Of a stretch of DNA of 13,897 bases, positions 5,283 to 12,447 are shown piece by piece. The notes beneath the pieces are model-generated. The model made no database searches. It was not told the DNA's origin and saw only the letters and a program-made list of their open reading frames with translations. The DNA is from Pseudomonadota bacterium (GTDB taxonomy: Bacteria; Pseudomonadota; Alphaproteobacteria; Rhizobiales; Devosiaceae): the NCBI GenBank assembly GCA_023433985.1, contig JAEYTN010000127.1:1-13897 (forward strand), read 5' to 3'. The position numbers and the translations under genes were made by a program. Position 1 is the first letter of the stretch. Each line of letters begins with the position of its first letter.

Positions 5283-7457
5283 ATGGCAAGACGTGTCAAG
5301 CTGTCTTCGCGCCTCAATCGAGAACTGCTGTGCGACATGGTCTTGCGGACCTTCGGCTCCACCCGGTGGACGCAGGACAGTCCGATTGTGCCGGATGTCT
5401 GGATCAAATACATCGAGCAGGAGTGGGCCGTCGCATTCGCGCGGATAAGCTCCGACGCCTCGCCCGAGCGCGAAGTCGATCTGCTGCTCACGCCATGGCG
5501 GGGATCGATTCCCGGACAGATCGCGCGGCGGATCAGGGTGACGCTTGGGAACGCGCGGGTGGACGTGGCGCCAAGTTCGACGCGCGTGGCCGCCAGGCTG
5601 ACCTTCGCTCAGATGTTCTGGGCCGTCCTGCCGCTGACCGGTTGGTGGCAGAGCTGGTTCAGCCGGTTCTCCGACCGATATGCGGACGAGCATCCAGGCG
5701 AGCCCTTCGACCTGAGCGATCTGGTGTATCGCCCCCGCTGGTGGTCGGTCCCTCGACAAGAGCAGCGCGAGATGGCGCTCAAGGAGGCCATCCACCTTGA
5801 GTGGCTCCGGCTCGAGGTGCTGATCGGCTTCATCGTGCTTATCGGCGAGGCCGAAACCGAGAAGGATCTCGCCGACGTCATCAGGCTGGCCCCGACGCTG
5901 ATCGGCGGCGACCAGCTTCCCGCGGAGGACGCCGGACCGGTGCTGGTCGATGCCTTCGCGCGGATGCTGGTGAGCGCGCCGCCGCCCGTCCCCGATCCGC
6001 CGACCATCGGGGATGCCATAACGATGACCGAGTCCCAGCCGCTGACCGAGCGGATCTGGTTCGTGAATCTCAATCGTGGCGCTTCAACCACGATGTTCGA
6101 CTCGCGCAAGACGGTCAAAGCGGATGCGGCGCAACGGGTATTCGACACCGGCGGGCGGGGCATGACGATCGCGGTACTCGATGTCGGTATTCAGGCGACG
6201 CATCCGGGGTTCTTCGACCGCGGCGACGAGCGGGTGAGAAAGAGGTTTTCGGACAGGCGGGAAGCAGAGGCCAAGGCGATACGCGAGGCACTGGCGGCGG
6301 AACGGGCCGCGGCGGCGGCCTCCGACCCGGATCAAGCCGAGGCCGAGGCCATCGCTGACAGTGCGCCGGTGCTGGCGGATGACATCGAGCTCGACGAGAC
6401 GGCGCTTTTCGAACCGCACGAGTGGGGCTGGAGTTCGCGGGTACGCGCCACCTATGACTTTACGCTGTTGCGCGGCCTGATGTCGGGCACGGCGAACGGC
6501 ACGCTCGAAGCCCACCACATCAAGCCCTGGCGTACGACGTTGCGCGAGAGCGAAATCCAGACTGCCCTGCAACATCTGCAGATCCGGGCCGCGTCGGGAC
6601 GCGGCATCGACTGGGCGCTGGTGGAGCCGCTCATCCGCATTCCGCACAACGAGCACTACGAGGAGGCACCCCCGCTGCCCTCGGACCATGGGACGCATGT
6701 AGCGGGAATCATCGCCGCCGACCTTCCGAAACCGCCCGAGTTCGAAAGGCCGCTCAAAGGCATCTGTCCGGAGGCGACGCTCTACGACATCCGGGTGTTC
6801 GACTCCGACCTCGTGAGCACCGAATATACGATCGTTTCGGCAATCGAATTCATCGGCTGGCTGAATCGCAACCGAAGCGAACCGGTGATCCATGCCGTGA
6901 ACCTTTCTTTGGCGCTGGCGCACCAGGTCGACAGCTTTGCCTGTGGACGCACGCCGATATGCGACGCCTGCAACCAACTGGTGGGCGCCGGTACCGTCGT
7001 TGTCGCGGCGGCGGGGAACACGGGCTTCGAGAACCAGGACAAGCAGAGCCTCGGGAACGGCTTCCGCACCGTCAGCATCACCGATCCCGGGAACGCCGAC
7101 GAGGTCATCACCGTGGGGTCGACGCATCGGCGCGATCCGCATGCCTATGGCGTCAGCTATTTCTCGAGCCGCGGGCCGACGGCCGACGGGCGGCGCAAGC
7201 CCGACCTGCTGGCACCGGGGGAGAAGATCAACTCGACGGTGCGGGAGGGGCAGGTGAAGCCGCTCGACGGCACGTCGATGGCGGCGCCGCACGTGACCGG
7301 CGCGGCGGCGTTGCTGATGGCCCGCTACCCCGAGTTGATCGGGCAGCCGGCCAAGATCAAGCGGGTGCTGATGGAGAGTGCCACCGACCTCGGGCGTGAG
7401 CGGAGCTTCCAGGGGGCCGGGCTGCTGGACATCCTGCGGGCGCTGCAATCGATCTAG
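5283..7457 (+). CDS. Cytoplasmic subtilisin-like (S8) serine protease with N-terminal extension and large insertion
   Basis: The 724-residue protein has a complete S8 catalytic set: Asp300 (AVLDVG), His469 (DHGTHVAG), oxyanion Asn579 (AAAGNTG) and Ser665 (DGTSMAAPHVTG). Residues 1-250 match nothing I recognise. They are rich in Trp/Arg/acidic residues, with no signal peptide and only one short hydrophobic helix (about 175-188), so a cytoplasmic location is likely. The Asp-His spacing is 169 residues against about 32 in subtilisin, giving an insertion of roughly 135 residues. That insertion holds a charged Ala/Glu/Arg helix (about 317-357) and a motif LEAHHIKPW (408-416). Cys554, Cys560 and Cys563 form a cluster. 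The ATG at 5283 has GGAAGG at a good distance; a TTG seven codons upstream is less likely. Thirteen bases separate it from the MBL gene, so an operon is likely. Substrate unknown. Confidence 0.88.
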   Translation: MARRVKLSSRLNRELLCDMVLRTFGSTRWTQDSPIVPDVWIKYIEQEWAVAFARISSDASPEREVDLLLTPWRGSIPGQIARRIRVTLGNARVDVAPSSTRVAARLTFAQMFWAVLPLTGWWQSWFSRFSDRYADEHPGEPFDLSDLVYRPRWWSVPRQEQREMALKEAIHLEWLRLEVLIGFIVLIGEAETEKDLADVIRLAPTLIGGDQLPAEDAGPVLVDAFARMLVSAPPPVPDPPTIGDAITMTESQPLTERIWFVNLNRGASTTMFDSRKTVKADAAQRVFDTGGRGMTIAVLDVGIQATHPGFFDRGDERVRKRFSDRREAEAKAIREALAAERAAAAASDPDQAEAEAIADSAPVLADDIELDETALFEPHEWGWSSRVRATYDFTLLRGLMSGTANGTLEAHHIKPWRTTLRESEIQTALQHLQIRAASGRGIDWALVEPLIRIPHNEHYEEAPPLPSDHGTHVAGIIAADLPKPPEFERPLKGICPEATLYDIRVFDSDLVSTEYTIVSAIEFIGWLNRNRSEPVIHAVNLSLALAHQVDSFACGRTPICDACNQLVGAGTVVVAAAGNTGFENQDKQSLGNGFRTVSITDPGNADEVITVGSTHRRDPHAYGVSYFSSRGPTADGRRKPDLLAPGEKINSTVREGQVKPLDGTSMAAPHVTGAAALLMARYPELIGQPAKIKRVLMESATDLGRERSFQGAGLLDILRALQSI

Positions 7458-7470
7458 GGAGGGACGCCAA

Positions 7471-8697
7471 GTGGTTATCATCGAGGCACTGAACGCGCAG
7501 AAAGGCGACTGCCTGCTGCTGCGCTACACCGGTTCGGACGGCAACGAGAAGCTCTGGCTGATCGACGGCGGGCCGAAATCCCGGAAGGTCGGCGGCAAGA
7601 GCCAGACGGTGTGGCAGGACGTGCTGCTGCCGCGCCTCAAGGAGCTGTCGCCGGACGGACCTGCGACCGTGCATCTGGGCATGGTCAGCCACATCGACGA
7701 CGACCACATCAACGGCTTACAGAAGATCACGCGCAAGCTGGTGAATGCCGGGCCGGGCGACGAGAAGCCGGTGAAGTTCGAGCGCTTCTGGTTCAACTCG
7801 TTTCCCGACATCGTCGGGCCGGCCAAGCCGGGCGCGGCGCCGTCGGCACAACCGATGGCAGTGGCCCAAGAGATTGCGCCCGAGCTGGATGGCGTCGACC
7901 TGCCCGAAGACGTGGAGGAGCTGCTGCACCAGGGCCAGGCAGTGGTGCAGAGCGTGGGGCAGGGCAACGACCTTGCTGCCGATCTCGGGTCATTGCAGCT
8001 CGGCGACAACCAGCCGGTGGGCGGGCTGGTGTCGGCCAGGGCGGGGCAGGGGCCGTTCAACATCCTCGGCGCGCAGGTGACCGTGGTGGGGCCGCGTGCG
8101 AACCGGCTCGAGCGGCTGCGCGAGGCATGGCGCGAGGCGGTGGAGGAGGCCGAGGCGAAGAAGCGCAAGGCCAAGCTGCAGGAGCTTTTCCTGCCCAGCA
8201 GCAAGCTCGACGACTCGGTGCCCAACCTGTCGTCGATCGTGGTGCTGGTGGACTTGGGCGGCAAGCGCCTGCTGCTCACCGGGGACGCGCTGGGCGACGA
8301 CATCGTGTCGGCGTGGAAGGAGCTGGGGCTGGGCGACGGACCGGTGGCGCTGGACGTGCTGAAGATGCCGCACCACGGCAGCATCCGGAACTGCTCGAAG
8401 CCATTCCTCGAGCTGTTCGAGGCGACCCACTACATCTTCTCGGCCGACGGGCAGCACGACAACCCGGATGGGCCGACCGTCGAGGCGGTAGTGAAGATGC
8501 ACGGGAAGCGGGACATCACGCTCCACTTCACCAACCGCGATATCACCTGGGAAAAGCCCCACACGACGGAATCGGGCAAGCCGGCGCGGACGCTCGACGA
8601 ACTGATCGCGCAGCTGAGGATCGACCACCCCGGGCGCTGGCAAACCAACTTCCGGGGGCCTGCGGCACTGGGCGTGACGCTGACGCTGGTGCCCTGA
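7471..8697 (+). CDS. Stand-alone ComEC/Rec2-type metallo-beta-lactamase-fold protein
   Basis: The 408-residue protein has the metal-binding motif SHIDDDHINGL (His74, Asp76, Asp78, His79), the H-x-D-x-D-H variant typical of ComEC-like MBL domains. It also has LLTGDALGDD (Asp272) and KMPHHGS (His301/302), the last also characteristic of that group. No membrane segments are present, so it is the soluble hydrolase domain alone. Residues ~110-250 between the core halves form a long acidic then Lys/Glu-rich insertion with coiled-coil character (about 210-238). The GTG start at 7471 follows an excellent ribosome site (AGGGAGGGA) and lies 13 bases after the protease stop. Members of this fold hydrolyse phosphodiesters or nucleotides in some cases; the substrate here is unknown. 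It ends six bases from the convergent DUF2336 gene. Confidence 0.88.
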   Translation: MVIIEALNAQKGDCLLLRYTGSDGNEKLWLIDGGPKSRKVGGKSQTVWQDVLLPRLKELSPDGPATVHLGMVSHIDDDHINGLQKITRKLVNAGPGDEKPVKFERFWFNSFPDIVGPAKPGAAPSAQPMAVAQEIAPELDGVDLPEDVEELLHQGQAVVQSVGQGNDLAADLGSLQLGDNQPVGGLVSARAGQGPFNILGAQVTVVGPRANRLERLREAWREAVEEAEAKKRKAKLQELFLPSSKLDDSVPNLSSIVVLVDLGGKRLLLTGDALGDDIVSAWKELGLGDGPVALDVLKMPHHGSIRNCSKPFLELFEATHYIFSADGQHDNPDGPTVEAVVKMHGKRDITLHFTNRDITWEKPHTTESGKPARTLDELIAQLRIDHPGRWQTNFRGPAALGVTLTLVP

Positions 8698-8703
8698 GGG
8701 GCC

Positions 8704-9846
8704 TCAGCTCGCCCGCGCGCCGATCCTTGCCAGGGCGGCGATGGCCTGGTCGACGACCGGATCGCGCTCGCGCACCTGGGGGGCGGGGATGCGGCGGCGT
8801 TCGGCTTCGAAGGGGCGGTATTCCGGCTTGGTCATGTCGAGGAGGTTCACCTCGCCGCGCCAGGCGCTCATCAGGAACGCCGTGGCGTCGACGCTGACTG
8901 CCTCGAACATCTTCGAGAACTGGGCGAGCGCCTTGGAGCGGTCCTCGTCGTGCGAGGTGGCGTGGATGAGGACCTTGAGGCCCTCGTGCGCGTCGCAGCC
9001 GAATGCGCGCAGCACCACGAACAGCGCGGCACCCGACGTATCGTGGGCGATCTGGCCGCAGCGGACCTCGTCGAGCCCGGTGATCTGGTGGAGGAGGCGC
9101 GTGACCTCGGGGCGGCGGTTCTCGCTGAACAGCTTCATCAGCGCCTTGGTGAGATCGGCGATGGCGACCGAGAGTTGCTCCAGCGTGCGCTTGATCGGCG
9201 CGGACGGGGTCTGCCGCTCGGCAAAGGCGCTGATCACCTTGATGCGGTCGGTTTCGCCCAGGTCGAAGAAAGCCGGCGCAAGGAGCGCGGCGTCGAAATC
9301 CTCGCGCGCGGCGAGCGACCATGCCACCTGATGGTCCATCTGCGCGCTGCGGGCGAGGGCCGAGAGGTAGGGGCCGCGGGGAACGATGGCGGTGTTGGTG
9401 GCGAGCGCCCGATAGACCTTGCGGCTGTTCATCTGGAACAGCTTCGCCAGTACCGCGCTCGTCAGGTCGCTGCGGCGGGCGAGGGCGGCGCCCAGGGCCA
9501 CGTCATTGGTCGAGATGACCTTGAGCATGGTTTCCTCGGAGAGCTTTGGCGCGTTGACGAGGAAATCGCCGAGGTCGTCGCCGAGGTGCCGGACCACCAG
9601 TTCCTCGAGTTCGGGCGACAGGTTCTCCGAACGGCCGAGCGTGGCCGCGGCCTTGGCCCGCGCCGTGGGGGCGGCGGCGGGAAAGAGACGCTGCGCGAGG
9701 GCGGCAAACTGTTCCATTTCGGCACTGGTGGGGCGTCCGCGCCGGGCATAGGCGTCGCACGCGGCGCATAGCAGCGTGTTCGTACGGTCTATTCCGCCGG
9801 TCTCAATGAGCAGCTGGAACGTCTCGTAAGGCTGAAAACCGATCAT
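8704..9846 (-). CDS. DUF2336 domain-containing protein
   Basis: A 380-residue, mostly alpha-helical cytoplasmic protein, beginning MIGFQPYETFQLLIETGG. It shows the DUF2336 (PF10098) pattern: repeated helices with LGRSENLSPELEELVVRHLGDDL and a conserved run of 'ls...l.kvi.tndv.laaaLA.RsDLtsaVlakL' repeats between about residues 75 and 180. These resemble HEAT-like solenoid repeats. The C-terminal third is more variable and includes a Cys in CGQIAHDTSGAALFVVLRAFGC. Function is unknown; family members are common in Alphaproteobacteria. ATG 9846 has GGGG six bases upstream; a TTG at 9858 is the alternative. It is convergent with the MBL gene (six-base gap), so it is probably not part of that module, and divergent from the small ORF at 10047. 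Confidence 0.85.
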   Translation of the reverse strand: MIGFQPYETFQLLIETGGIDRTNTLLCAACDAYARRGRPTSAEMEQFAALAQRLFPAAAPTARAKAAATLGRSENLSPELEELVVRHLGDDLGDFLVNAPKLSEETMLKVISTNDVALGAALARRSDLTSAVLAKLFQMNSRKVYRALATNTAIVPRGPYLSALARSAQMDHQVAWSLAAREDFDAALLAPAFFDLGETDRIKVISAFAERQTPSAPIKRTLEQLSVAIADLTKALMKLFSENRRPEVTRLLHQITGLDEVRCGQIAHDTSGAALFVVLRAFGCDAHEGLKVLIHATSHDEDRSKALAQFSKMFEAVSVDATAFLMSAWRGEVNLLDMTKPEYRPFEAERRRIPAPQVRERDPVVDQAIAALARIGARAS

Positions 9847-9911
9847 ATTGTGCCCCAAACGCCCCCGTGACTCGGTGGCGCGCCATGGCCTCGATCTTTT
9901 CCAGACAATCG

Positions 9912-9927
9912 TTAGCGAACTGTTAAC
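9912..9927. promoter_or_regulatory. CtrA-box-like site in a divergent intergenic region
   Basis: TTAG (9912-9915), seven bases, TTAAC (9923-9927): one mismatch to TTAA-N7-TTAAC. It lies 66 bases upstream of the DUF2336 start on the minus strand and 120 bases upstream of the small ORF. Further TTAA-like sequence occurs at 9939-9942. The rest of the region 9847-10046 shows nothing else I would call; a GGCGGG/CCCGCC pair with a long loop (about 9984-10013) is probably chance. Confidence 0.35.
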
Positions 9928-10046
9928 CTTGACGAAGCCTTAATGGCGCCAAGCGGGCAAATTGCGTCGAGCCTGCGCTTCTTCGGCGGGCATGGGCTCG
10001 CCGGCACACCCGCCACTTGGAGGCTCGGTTGGGGAAACTGGTACAA

Positions 10047-10202
10047 ATGCCCAAGCGCGGACGCAGCGCCAAGCCGATCGGCGAGCAACCCGAAACGGCC
10101 GAGATCGTGCTCTTTACCGGGGTTCGCTATGAGCGGAACGGCGCGCCACTATTGCCCAACAAGCCGGCCGGCGCCGCTTCGCGCAAGCGCCGCCGCGGCT
10201 AG
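10047..10202 (+). CDS. Small conserved-looking hypothetical protein (51 aa)
   Basis: The 51-residue product starts MPKRGRSAKPIGEQPETAEI and carries VLFTGVRYER (residues ~21-30) then a very basic tail (ASRKRRRG). I recall short Hyphomicrobiales proteins with a 'AeIlfFTGVRYER' core, but have no name for them. The ATG at 10047 has GGGGA about 12 bases upstream, a weak site; TTG at 10017 would extend it by ten residues. Its last 74 bases overlap the next gene in another frame, so the two are probably translated together. Basic ends suggest nucleic acid or membrane contact, which is only a guess. Confidence 0.6.
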   Translation: MPKRGRSAKPIGEQPETAEIVLFTGVRYERNGAPLLPNKPAGAASRKRRRG

Positions 10203-11007
10203 AAGGCTTGCCGCTGCCGCATTGGGGCTGGTGCTGCTGGCGCTGGCCGTAGACACGCCCGCGACGGGGCAGCAACTGGGCGATTTCGGCCGGCTGAAGC
10301 CCGGCGTCGTCAACGACGAGATCGTGCCGCTGTTCGACCGCAACCGTCGCGGCACCAATGGCAGGCCGCTCGACGGCTTCAACCTCACCGACGAGGAAGT
10401 GGAGATGCGCGACCGCGTGTGGCGCTTCCTCGTGGCTCCGCACGCCAAGGATTGGGCATGGCCCTACAGCGCCGAAATCCGCCCGGCGCGGGCAGGGGGG
10501 CAGCAGCCCGAGCACTTCGGCAAGTACTACCGCTGGCTTACTTCCCAGCGCTACGCCTCGTCGCGGGTGCGCTACAACACCATTGCCGACCACGTGCAGG
10601 CCGACATCGGCACCCTGCCGGCGACGTTCCGCTCGATCTGTGCCGTGATCGAGGTGGACAGGCAGCGGGCGGTGGCGGTGGCCGAGATCGACTACCTCGA
10701 GCCCGAAATGGTGGCGCGGCAGCAAAAGCGCGACCGCGAGAACGGCGCCTTCATCGACCGCTTCGTGCTGGCGCTGGGCTTCCGCCACGATTCCTACCAG
10801 TACGCGCTCGACCACTTCCTGGTGGAGACGCCGCACCAGGAAGCGCTGAAGGTAGACGCGGCCCTGACCGAGCTCGCCGTGTGGGTGGAGCGCGCCAATG
10901 CGGGCGACTTCTGCGGCGATCTCGGCGGCTGGCGCGGCGAGGCCGGGGCGGCACTCCCCGGCCGCGTGCTGCTCGATGCGCCGGACGAAGGCGAGTATCG
11001 GAAGTAG
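10129..11007 (+). CDS. Hypothetical exported protein (292 aa)
   Basis: I do not recognise the family. From the ATG at 10129 it has a long basic N region, a hydrophobic core at about 27-41 (LAAAALGLVLLALAV) and a likely cleavage site near ATG-QQ (46-48), so export to the periplasm is likely. The mature part is mixed, with FDRNRRG, DEEVEMRDRVWRFLVAPHAKDWAWPYS and YYRWLTSQRYASSRVRYN segments. C-terminal acidic helices include DFCGD. No catalytic motif is obvious. The chosen start follows GGGG and overlaps the small ORF at 10047-10202 by 74 bases; no later in-frame ATG would keep the signal peptide. A start at TTG 10222 or GTG 10231 would shorten it. Confidence 0.75.
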   Translation: MSGTARHYCPTSRPAPLRASAAAARRLAAAALGLVLLALAVDTPATGQQLGDFGRLKPGVVNDEIVPLFDRNRRGTNGRPLDGFNLTDEEVEMRDRVWRFLVAPHAKDWAWPYSAEIRPARAGGQQPEHFGKYYRWLTSQRYASSRVRYNTIADHVQADIGTLPATFRSICAVIEVDRQRAVAVAEIDYLEPEMVARQQKRDRENGAFIDRFVLALGFRHDSYQYALDHFLVETPHQEALKVDAALTELAVWVERANAGDFCGDLGGWRGEAGAALPGRVLLDAPDEGEYRK

Positions 11008-11010
11008 GCG

Positions 11011-11026
11011 TTAACCGCCTGTTGAC
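11011..11026 (+). promoter_or_regulatory. CtrA-box-like site upstream of a small gene
   Basis: TTAA (11011-11014), seven bases, TTGAC (11022-11026), one mismatch to TTAA-N7-TTAAC, 73 bases before the ATG at 11099. TTGACC at 11022-11027 could alternatively serve as a -35, but no matching -10 is seen. Confidence 0.3.
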
Positions 11027-11070
11027 CATGCCGATAGGTTGCGGGCATCCCTTGGGCGGCGCTGGCCATT

Positions 11071-11087
11071 GCATTTGTATCAAATGC
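11071..11087. promoter_or_regulatory. Perfect 7-bp inverted repeat before the start codon
   Basis: GCATTTG (11071-11077), TAT, CAAATGC (11081-11087) form a perfect dyad that ends 11 bases before ATG 11099, next to its ribosome site (GAGG). It could be an operator or an RNA hairpin controlling translation. There is no following T-run. Confidence 0.4.
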
Positions 11088-11098
11088 GAGGCTTACCG

Positions 11099-11317
11099 AT
11101 GTCCACTCCCGATCATCTGCCTGACCGCTACGTTGCCGAGTTCCTCGACCTGGCGACTTCGGCGCATGTCTATTTCGAGCTGGTGAATGACCGCCTGACG
11201 GTGCGGGCGGTGAACCCGTGCTGGGAGATGTGGCGGCCGTTCCGGCACCTGCTCGACGAGATCGGGGCGCGGCGCATCGAGCAGTACCTGCGCGACAACC
11301 CGCGGGCGATGCACTAG
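11099..11317 (+). CDS. Small hypothetical protein (72 aa)
   Basis: Product MSTPDHLPDRYVAEFLDLA... of 72 residues, predicted soluble with a beta-like centre (VYFELVNDRLTVRAVNPC) and a helical end (LLDEIGARRIEQYLRDNP). I recognise no family. The ATG at 11099 has GCGAGG about eight bases upstream; ATG 11084 would add five residues. It converges on the DUF1254 gene with only three bases between stop codons. Its upstream region holds a CtrA-like site and a perfect dyad. Confidence 0.65.
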   Translation: MSTPDHLPDRYVAEFLDLATSAHVYFELVNDRLTVRAVNPCWEMWRPFRHLLDEIGARRIEQYLRDNPRAMH

Positions 11318-11320
11318 GCG

Positions 11321-11869
11321 CTAGATCGGCAGGTTGCCGCAGCGGAGGCCGGCGAGCGCGCGCTCGTAACGCGCGCGCATGGCGGGATGCGGCGGGGCGA
11401 GACGGACGACCACCATCAGGTCGTCCTGCTGCGCCTCGACGATCAGCAGGCCCTCGGCGACGTCGAGCTTTTGCTCGGCGAGGAGGCGGGTCTGCGCCGG
11501 GTTGAAGAGGCCCAGGTCGAGCAGCGTGCTGGTGCTGTCGCGGTTGGTGGTCGAATAGACCACCGTGCCGTTACGGGCATAGACCGCGACCGACCAGAAG
11601 GCCTGCGGCAGGTTGCCGGCCACGGTGCCGGGCCCCTTGCTGAGATCGAGCCGGCACACGGCATAGGCAAGTTCGGGGTCGAGGCGCAGTTGATTGGGCT
11701 GGTCGGCGGCGACCGCGGCGAGCACCTGCATGCCCTCGGCCGGGCCGAGCACGTTCACCCGGTCCCACGCGGTGGACGGCGAAAGCGCCGGCAGCAGCAG
11801 GATGACGACGATGTGGATGATGCCGCCCAGCACCAGGCCGGCGAAGATCCAGAGACCGGTGCGGATCAT
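11321..11869 (-). CDS. DUF1254 domain-containing membrane protein
   Basis: A 182-residue protein with an N-terminal membrane anchor (about residues 6-27, LWIFAGLVLGGIIHIVVILLLP). A single DUF1254-type domain (PF06863) follows, with LDLSKGPGTVAGNLPQAFWSVAVYARNG near 74-101 and LLIVEAQQDDLMVVVRL near 141-157. The family is commonly fused to DUF1214 in longer proteins; here the partner domain is on the adjacent gene, so the two products may act together in the periplasm. Function is unknown. The ATG overlaps the DUF1214 stop by four bases (ATGA), a classic coupled-translation arrangement. Confidence 0.85.
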   Translation of the reverse strand: MIRTGLWIFAGLVLGGIIHIVVILLLPALSPSTAWDRVNVLGPAEGMQVLAAVAADQPNQLRLDPELAYAVCRLDLSKGPGTVAGNLPQAFWSVAVYARNGTVVYSTTNRDSTSTLLDLGLFNPAQTRLLAEQKLDVAEGLLIVEAQQDDLMVVVRLAPPHPAMRARYERALAGLRCGNLPI

Positions 11870-12444
11870 GCGCAGGCCTCGCGGATGATGGAGGGCAGGG
11901 CCGCGACGTTGGCGCCGCTGCCCGACAGGCTGGAGGTGTCGTAGAGCGTCAACACGAGGTTGAACGCTCCGTCGCCGGCGATCTCGAGCCAGTTCTGCGG
12001 GGCGAGCGTCTTGCTGACATAGAGCTCGACCGAACCATCGGGGGCGCGCGACAGGCGGGCGCTGTGGAAATCGAGCGGGCCGTCGGGTCGCGTGATCGGC
12101 GCCCCGGTGTCCGGCGCCACCGGAACCAGTGTCCAGAAGCGGGCGGGCGGGGTGCTGCCATCGATGCGGTAGCGGCAGTTGCGGTCGAGCCGGCGGTTGT
12201 CGCTGTCGAGCGTGGCGACGAACTGCAGCCCTTCGGATGCGCCCAGTTCGAGGGCGCCGGAGCGGGCGATGTAGGCGCGGGTATAGGGGTCGGGGCCGGG
12301 CACGCCGACATCGCGCCACGCCTGCCACGGACCGATCTCCACGGCGCCGAACAGGCGACCATCATTGAGCGCATACCAGCTGAGGCCGAAGCCGGTACCG
12401 AGCGCGACCGCGATCATGAGCGCGAGGTGGACGAGAAAGCGCAA
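11866..12444 (-). CDS. DUF1214 domain-containing membrane protein
   Basis: A 192-residue protein with an N-terminal membrane segment (about residues 4-24, LVHLALMIAVALGTGFGLSWYA). A DUF1214 (PF06742) domain follows, with DPYTRAYIARSGALELGASEG near 52-72, CRYRIDG...PPARFWTLVPV near 90-110 and APQNWLEI near 147-154. The chosen start is TTG at 12444, only three bases after the PBP stop codon and with no ribosome site, so it probably relies on re-initiation. ATG 12417 would remove nine residues and half the membrane segment. It is coupled to the DUF1254 gene by a four-base overlap. Function is unknown; the operon with PBP1A suggests an envelope role. Confidence 0.82.
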   Translation of the reverse strand: MRFLVHLALMIAVALGTGFGLSWYALNDGRLFGAVEIGPWQAWRDVGVPGPDPYTRAYIARSGALELGASEGLQFVATLDSDNRRLDRNCRYRIDGSTPPARFWTLVPVAPDTGAPITRPDGPLDFHSARLSRAPDGSVELYVSKTLAPQNWLEIAGDGAFNLVLTLYDTSSLSGSGANVAALPSIIREACA

Positions 12445-12447
12445 GGA

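Noticed and set aside
6084..7481. 465-codon minus-strand frame opposite the S8 protease
   Set aside because: Arg/Pro/His-rich shadow of a gene with complete catalytic motifs on the plus strand.
7611..8897. 428-codon plus-strand frame overlapping the MBL gene
   Set aside because: Gly/Ala/Arg-rich composition without domains, and it runs past the MBL stop into the DUF2336 gene. The MBL frame has full metal-binding motifs.
9943..10128. Upstream extension of the exported protein gene to 9943
   Set aside because: The extra 62 residues have no conserved look and would bury the signal peptide inside the protein.
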